A stretch of 64,000 nt of DNA from Flagellimonas flava (lineage in GTDB: Bacteria > Bacteroidota > Bacteroidia > Flavobacteriales > Flavobacteriaceae). The stretch is from contig NZ_FQWL01000003.1 of NCBI RefSeq assembly GCF_900129665.1, positions 124,001-188,000 on the forward strand, written 5' to 3'. The number at the start of each line of letters is the position of its first letter. Position 1 is the first letter of the stretch. Of the stretch, positions 60,401 through 64,000 are shown piece by piece. A model generated the notes under the pieces. The model saw nothing but the letters and a program-made list of their open reading frames with translations, was not told the origin of the DNA and ran no database searches. Both the position numbers and the translations under genes were made by a program.

Positions 60401-60582
60401 TATTGAGAGCTGTTAATAGTGCTACGGCTGGACCCACCCAACCGCAACGTTCAAGGTTGGAGCAATTAAAAGGTGAAGTCAATACGGCACAAGCCACATT
60501 AAAGCGAATCATTGTCGAGGATATTCAAAAAATAAATGAACAGACGAAAGACATCCCTCAGGTAACTGTTGGCAAAAAATAA
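57475..60582 (+). CDS. BNR/sortilin-type repeat glycosyl-hydrolase-like protein
   Basis: 1035 residues, Sec signal 1-21 (LGFSQ). Two seven-bladed-propeller-like regions carry many BNR/Asp-box repeats: S-x-D-x-G-x-x-W, for example STDRGNSWE, SEDGGKTWE, TTNGGVDF, MDGGKTWEK. The last third (about 790-900) has an FlgD-like Ig domain (GVNRIVWDLGHEAAM and PGTYTARLKVNG), then a helical tail (about 930-1030). Members are called VPS10/WD40-type and are not proven hydrolases; a secreted binding or processing role is likely. A possible -7 box GTAATTTG lies about 40 bases upstream. Confidence 0.85.
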   Translation: MKHSLLLSFICFALSVDLGFSQNNNYADALKSYEWRAIGPANMGGRVTDIDGIPGDPSTFYVSGADGGIFKTTNGGVDFNPIFEGQRAYSIGALTLAPSDPNVLWVGTGEGDPRNSVGYGWGVYRSVDAGKNWIHLGLKETERIKRIVVDPTNPDVACVCALGKEWGPNPERGVFKTTDGGKSWEKILYIDEDTGCADIAMEMSNPRIMYAGMWTFRRKPWRFDDGGKNTAIYRTMDGGKTWEKIMNGLPKTPMARPGIHIAKSQPNIIYLMTEFQGGGTVFRSEDRGDNWVMVNDDPNVNFRPFYYSDVRVDPNNPDILFSISGRLSRSEDGGKTWEQIAKTVHGDHQALWIDPVNSNRILNGSDGGYQVSYDGGDSWEIINNVELSQFYQIFIDNKDPYNIYGGLQDNGTWVGPSNSLYTAGILKRHWKGLAYGDGYYAVPIPGSEHEVYANLQGGVIFHVDSRHGNVRNIHPYPKIIGSAGDAIEDHKYRFNWDSPILISPHDPNTVYFGGNVVFKSTDRGNSWEEISGDLTTNDKSKQRTSGGEIYQDNTAAEFHCSILYIDESPVEKGVIWVGTDDGNIQLTRDGGATWTNLKDRIKGLPAFAWVAKIHASEHDAGTAFVTVDQHRMDDFKPYAFMTTDYGRTWAKISDGLPQDDYVKVVRQDPINPNIVYAGMEHGIFMSWNKGKSWSKINNNLPNVSVRDLRIQGRDRDLIVGTHGRGAWILDDIRPMQEMADTQGKSTHLFPVRQSTLWHLFWRIENLGDRHYKAKNPDFGANINYYLAKEEKTMPVVEIADATGKIIRTLTDSTATAGVNRIVWDLGHEAAMKLENDPGEGFFSGPIHPLVVPGTYTARLKVNGVVLETPIEVRPDPRIELDEASYEAKTQVALELRELLSKTHTLINNTDTYMAQLKALKKKLEQSDSSNSDKALFDGIDEAMKNISALKDDILKRPPPAMTYRQRPRLREEVRSVLRAVNSATAGPTQPQRSRLEQLKGEVNTAQATLKRIIVEDIQKINEQTKDIPQVTVGKK

Positions 60583-60668
60583 AAGGAAATATCCGGGCGC
60601 CGCTTTATAGTAATAGCTGCATCTAATCCAAAACGCTACGGTATTATCTATTAACGTAATTATTAAAA

Positions 60669-62072
60669 ATGAGTATCCGCATACTTTTGGGACTTGTGTT
60701 TTTTTCCTGCCTTGGAATCCTTGGTTGTAAAAAAACCGACAAAGAAAATCCAAGCGCTCCTATCAAAACATACGCGTACGATGCTATTGAATATCCCACT
60801 GGGAACATTCAAATTGCAGATACCCTTAAAAAGGAATTTCTGAAGAATTTTTTTGCGCCATGGAGCATAACTCCTGAAAATTTATCTACTGAGTTAGATG
60901 CTTTACCTGGAAGGAAATTGTCCTATTTAGAAAATTATTTGAATGATGACGACTGGTACGGTGAAAACAAAAAGAAACACAAAAGATGGCAGCGGGAAGA
61001 AATTGTGGCAAATGTTAACGAGGTAGGTTTTCCCAACTTTCTCAAAAAGGGGATTACCATCTCGCATACCAATCTTAGGCGAATTCCATCCAACAAACCT
61101 GGATTCGATACATACTCAAAAGCTGGAGAGGGGTTCCCATTCGACTATTTTCAAGAAACAATGTTGTGGGCCAATACTCCCGTACTGATTGTGCACACTT
61201 CCATTGACAAGCAATGGAGCTATGTGGCAAGCCCTTATTACAAAGGTTGGGTTTCTATGCACGATTTGGCAATCGTTAACGAGGATTTTGTTACACAATG
61301 GGTCAATGGACCTTACTGTATGCCGCTATCAGATCAGGTTAATCTAAGTGATAAAGCATCCAACTTTGCCATAAACGCTAAAATGGGGATGGTTTTGCCC
61401 TATGAGGAAATCCCAGATAACCCGGACCAAATTTTGGTTTCCTATACCAATACCGATGCCTATCAAAATGCAAACATCTTAAAAGCCAAAGTGAACAAAA
61501 CCGCTGTGGCATTAAATAACTATGAATTTAATGGACAGAGTGTGAATAAACTGGTCTCCAACTTTATTGGAAGACCTTATGGATGGGGAGGAAATCTGAA
61601 AAATAGAGATTGTTCATCCCTGATTCGTGATTTATTGGGCACGTACCGTATCTGGCTTCCAAGGGATTCCAAAGATCAAATTGAGATTGGCCATCCAGTC
61701 GATTTGCCGGATTCCACAGCAGAAAAACTAGCTTTTATTAAAGAGAATGGGATTCCCTTCTTGACCATTTTAAGAAAAAAGGGACACAATATGCTGTACG
61801 TTGGTATCAATCCAGATGGGGAACCTTTGATTCTTCATGCTATCTGGGGGCTTAAAACCTCCTATTCGAACGAACAGCTAGCCAATTTTGTTGAAAATTA
61901 CCCTTTGGAGGGCATCCACCAAGATGAGGACGGAAAACTTAAGGGAAGACATCTCATCGGGGAAGCCGTCATAACTTCCGTCAACATTGGAGCTGATAAC
62001 AATGATGTCACTATTCCCTTGATTGATGAGATTTACGCTATGACCAATATATTGGGAGACCCTACGAAATAG
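60669..62072 (+). CDS. SH3/NlpC-P60 (C40) cell-wall peptidase lipoprotein
   Basis: 467 residues. The lipobox ends LGC (Cys20). The N-terminal stabilising domain and two SH3b-like domains span about 60-290 (ITISHTNLRRIPSNKPGF, WANTPVLIVHTSIDKQWSYV). The NlpC/P60 domain has GRPYGWGGNLKNRDCSSLIR with catalytic Cys315, His373 (KKGHNMLYVG) and His390 (LHAIWG). It should cut between gamma-D-Glu and diaminopimelate in murein stem peptides. The gene is preceded by the BNR-repeat gene (86-base gap) and may be its operon partner. Confidence 0.9.
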   Translation: MSIRILLGLVFFSCLGILGCKKTDKENPSAPIKTYAYDAIEYPTGNIQIADTLKKEFLKNFFAPWSITPENLSTELDALPGRKLSYLENYLNDDDWYGENKKKHKRWQREEIVANVNEVGFPNFLKKGITISHTNLRRIPSNKPGFDTYSKAGEGFPFDYFQETMLWANTPVLIVHTSIDKQWSYVASPYYKGWVSMHDLAIVNEDFVTQWVNGPYCMPLSDQVNLSDKASNFAINAKMGMVLPYEEIPDNPDQILVSYTNTDAYQNANILKAKVNKTAVALNNYEFNGQSVNKLVSNFIGRPYGWGGNLKNRDCSSLIRDLLGTYRIWLPRDSKDQIEIGHPVDLPDSTAEKLAFIKENGIPFLTILRKKGHNMLYVGINPDGEPLILHAIWGLKTSYSNEQLANFVENYPLEGIHQDEDGKLKGRHLIGEAVITSVNIGADNNDVTIPLIDEIYAMTNILGDPTK

Positions 62073-62118
62073 GGAAGTCGGGCTAAATGCTTAAAACTTC
62101 CCATTCATAAAATATAAA

Positions 62119-62151
62119 AAAGGCCCTTCCCACTGTTCCGAAAAGGCCTTT
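62119..62151. terminator. Hairpin with T run on the minus strand
   Basis: AAAGGCC (62119-62125) pairs with GGCCTTT (62145-62151), loop 19 bases. Reading leftwards a GGGCCTTTTTTATATTT end follows, so it terminates transcripts from the right. On the plus strand the T run is weak. It lies 25 bases past the stop of the remnant and was probably that gene's terminator. Confidence 0.65.
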
Positions 62152-62175
62152 CAAGCTTTTTAATTTTGGGACAGC

Positions 62176-62303
62176 CTATTCTTTTAGTGTCTCAATTCTG
62201 GCGACCGCATTAAATGGCCCAGGAATCATATTGCCATCGGCATCAACTAGTTCCAGCGAAATGGTCACTTCACCCATAGGCAATCCTCTCACTACATGGG
62301 GAA
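62176..62303 (-). pseudogene. C-terminal gene remnant, about 40 codons
   Basis: The minus strand reads VVRGLPMGEVTISLELVDAD, then GNMIPGPFNAVARI and a LKE-stop at 62176. This is a typical end of a beta-sandwich protein in Bacteroidetes; no start of the original gene is left, and a stop in the frame at about 62360 closes it upstream. The terminator hairpin behind it supports former expression. Confidence 0.5.
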
Positions 62304-62607
62304 CCCATGAACAATACCAGCAGTGCAGAAAAGACTCTAGAAATAAACAAGTTACTTGTCAAGTAGCACTAATAGGGACATCAAAAACCCCTCCGAAGTC
62401 CACGAAAAGAGTGTACAGAAACCTAATGGTCCAGTTGGAATACAATGTTGAGGTTTGTATAGGCAAGCACCACTCATATCTCATTTCCAATATCAGGCAG
62501 TTCTTTGATATTGTATAACGCAGTTAGGGTTTCATCTGTTTATGGAAAATTTAAACAGACTGTTTGTCCGATAAATTTTGTGGTATAGACAATTTTCTTT
62601 TAGTTCG

Positions 62608-63435
62608 TTGAAAAGTTTCCTTGTGAGAAAAATTTTACCTATACTGTTGGCATTTGTTTTGGCTTCCTGTTCCTCAGATTCATCCGAAAGTAACACAGGT
62701 CCTGAAATTGACTTCAACGCATTTGACATGTCCATAGATTTGGACAGGACTGTTTTTGGCATTGATGAAAGAATAACTATAAATGCATCTTCCACTGAAA
62801 CCTTGGGTACTGGATGCATTAAATCAACTTATTTCACTCAAGATGGATCGCAGAGTGGAGTATGTGTCAGTGGGGGCATTGGCAATGGTTTTCAAATAAA
62901 TCTTAGTTTTCAGACTATAGGTACAAAAACCTTTATCGTTGAAGGACAGACATCTGATGGTAAAGTAAGCAGAATAGAAAGACAAATAGAGATTGATTCA
63001 ACGACCAATTCTGTCAGAATATCAAAGGTTACTGTAAACAAGTACCCAAGTATGGGACTGGCACAGGACCCAGAGTTTTCTGATTCTGATTCTGAACGGC
63101 TTGCCGATTTAATTTTCCGTATTGAGAAAAGATATGTCGATATTACCGTTGGAGATGATGCTCCCAAATACCGCAATGCGGACCATTCAGAGTCTGCTGT
63201 AATAGAGAACGAAAACGGTTTTGAATGGAATTATGAAGGAAATGAGCTGCGCTTTAGCAGAGACAACGTATTACTTTTCCAATTGTATGACTTTGATGGA
63301 GGTCTTGACGTTGACCAAAATCTTGGTCATGTATTTGTAATATTTGGTGACTATGTCGAGGAACGACCTAGTCAGGTTAATATTGTTGAAGGGGGAGGCA
63401 GTATTGACATTACCATTGACCTTGAATGGAATTAA
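62608..63435 (+). CDS. Lipoprotein with PKD-like and C2-like regions, non-ATG start
   Basis: 275 residues if TTG at 62608 starts translation, 270 from GTG at 62623. A longer TTG frame at 62578 is less likely. The signal ends LASC, followed by SSDSSESNTG, as in the lipoprotein at 39522. A beta-sandwich (about 30-125, GIDERITINASST) is followed by a C2-like end (LLFQLYDFDGGLDVD). It is probably surface-exposed. No family is certain. It is followed 48 bases later by another small lipoprotein. Confidence 0.65.
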   Translation: MKSFLVRKILPILLAFVLASCSSDSSESNTGPEIDFNAFDMSIDLDRTVFGIDERITINASSTETLGTGCIKSTYFTQDGSQSGVCVSGGIGNGFQINLSFQTIGTKTFIVEGQTSDGKVSRIERQIEIDSTTNSVRISKVTVNKYPSMGLAQDPEFSDSDSERLADLIFRIEKRYVDITVGDDAPKYRNADHSESAVIENENGFEWNYEGNELRFSRDNVLLFQLYDFDGGLDVDQNLGHVFVIFGDYVEERPSQVNIVEGGGSIDITIDLEWN

Positions 63436-63483
63436 CTGATTGTTGTTTTTCAATTCTAAAAGCCCCAAGTTATCGCTCGTCGT

Positions 63484-63984
63484 TTGTTTAATTTTCCATT
63501 ACTAATCATTCTACTGTTTGCAGGGATTGGTTGTTCATCACATAAAAAAGCTAATAGGCTTGCATCCAAAATCCATTGTAATCGAACGATTTATTTTGTG
63601 TATGATGAAAGGAGCAACGATGTAGGATTTGAATACTCCGGGAAACATTGGGGCCAGTCAGATTATCCAGATTTTAAAGAGACTTTCAAAAAATCCATTG
63701 AGGATTTAGATAGGCACACTTCGATGGATTTGGTTTACTTGAATGGAAACATTTTGCCTACTGGTGACTTAACTGTAGCCAAAGTACGAATCAAGAAAAT
63801 CCGTTGGCATTTTGGATTTTCCAGGATGATAATGGAAGTCGATTTATTATATGATGTTGAGGGCGTTACCGTGTCTATAACAGGCAAAAACAAAGTTCAA
63901 GTGGTCGCTACCAAGGAGGGCAATCTTTTCAAATCATTGAAGCATGGTCATTATTTGTTTTTATCCAATCTTTGTGAACGATAA
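63484..63984 (+). CDS. Small lipoprotein of unknown function, TTG start
   Basis: 166 residues. The only possible start near the signal is TTG at 63484, because an in-frame stop lies at 63457 and no ATG occurs before the mature part. The signal MFNFPLLIILLFAGIG-C (Cys17) is good and is followed by SSHKKANRLASKIHC. The mature domain is beta-rich in the middle (TVAKVRIKKIRWHFGFSRM) with no known family. The frame closes 16 bases before the window end. Confidence 0.62.
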   Translation: MFNFPLLIILLFAGIGCSSHKKANRLASKIHCNRTIYFVYDERSNDVGFEYSGKHWGQSDYPDFKETFKKSIEDLDRHTSMDLVYLNGNILPTGDLTVAKVRIKKIRWHFGFSRMIMEVDLLYDVEGVTVSITGKNKVQVVATKEGNLFKSLKHGHYLFLSNLCER

Positions 63985-64000
63985 ATGGCCCAAAAATCCT

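Larger units (their letters stand above)
62073..62607. other. 535-base gap holding a terminator and a gene remnant
   Basis: The gap after the NlpC gene contains the hairpin at 62119-62151 and the C-terminal remnant at 62176-62303 on the minus strand. I see no convincing gene in 62304-62607. A 95-codon plus-strand frame at 62231-62518 is antisense to the remnant and lacks a protein-like composition. Confidence 0.6.

Noticed and set aside
62231..62518. 95-codon plus-strand frame
   Set aside because: Antisense to the gene remnant, no ribosome site, composition unlike neighbouring proteins.
1..64000. tRNA, rRNA, CRISPR arrays, insertion sequences or phage genes
   Set aside because: No cloverleaf, no repeat-spacer pattern, no transposase, integrase or phage frame was seen by eye; a dedicated scan was not possible.

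Overview
The window looks like chromosomal DNA of a marine-type member of the Flavobacteriaceae (Bacteroidetes). Supporting features are a fused cbb3 oxidase subunit ccoNO, DUF5916, DUF2490 and OMP_b-brl_3 outer-membrane proteins, LytTR two-component genes, lipoprotein signals of the CSSDSSES type, and promoters of the Bacteroidetes TAnnTTTG (-7) class. An Allomuricauda/Flagellimonas-like genus is a guess. I saw no tRNA, rRNA, CRISPR array, insertion sequence or prophage. Coding density is very high and nearly all genes lie in tight operons.

Layout. 1-2.4 kb: the end of a KDO transferase gene, a sugar MFS transporter, a 44-residue membrane peptide and an Lrp regulator. 2.5-7.9 kb: an operon of DinB-like protein, DUF1272, an unknown protein, DUF5916 and a GNAT acetyltransferase, then a lipoprotein and a RaiA/HPF-like ribosome factor. 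8-13.7 kb: operon usp, SLC13 carrier, pckA, 6-phosphofructokinase. 13.9-21 kb: DUF2490 protein, TonB, a GCS2-CBS ligase with an aspartoacylase-like hydrolase, hemN-usp. 21-32 kb: ccoS-ccoNO-ccoQ-ccoP-ccoG-ccoH-TauE/SafE-CoA transferase-ClbS, preceded by ccoI and a DoxX-like gene. 32-33.7 kb: a Crp/Fnr regulator and another usp. 33.8-45 kb: methyltransferase, lumazine-like and epimerase genes, a GH3 beta-glucosidase with a catalytically dead Nudix-type regulator, a LytS/LytTR pair and a TonB-dependent receptor. 45.4-49.8 kb: a zinc locus (folE-merC diverging from an ABC ATPase, a His-rich permease, two DUF3299-like secreted proteins and a Fur/Zur regulator). 49.9-64 kb: PhoX, an ArgE-like peptidase with a YfcC carrier, gamma-glutamyltransferase, dienelactone hydrolase, a large BNR-repeat protein, an SH3/NlpC peptidase and two lipoproteins.

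The main system is a low-oxygen regulon readable from the DNA. Nine intergenic palindromes TGAYWNNTRTCA lie at 7.9, 13.7, 13.85, 14.66, 18.6 (two), 29.0, 31.95 and 32.7 kb. Each is followed by exactly 23 bases and then a -7 box, perfect TAnnTTTR in eight of ten promoters and one mismatch in the other two. This is the class II (-41.5) activator arrangement of FNR-type proteins. The sites serve the cbb3 oxidase and its copper ATPase, hemN, three universal stress proteins, the pckA/PFK operon, the ribosome factor, TonB, DUF2490, the GCS2 pair, and the fnr-like gene itself, which is the obvious candidate regulator.

Two smaller circuits are also visible. A 12-bp-arm palindrome overlaps both -33 elements between merC-folE and the ABC genes and is a probable Zur operator for a zinc-handling system resembling, as I recall it, the Zrg system of Vibrio. 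Two TGTGRCA-N3-TGCCACA operators lie between the GH3 glucosidase and its Nudix-type regulator. Three short C-terminal gene remnants (42.1, 54.5 and 62.2 kb) mark places where genes were lost.
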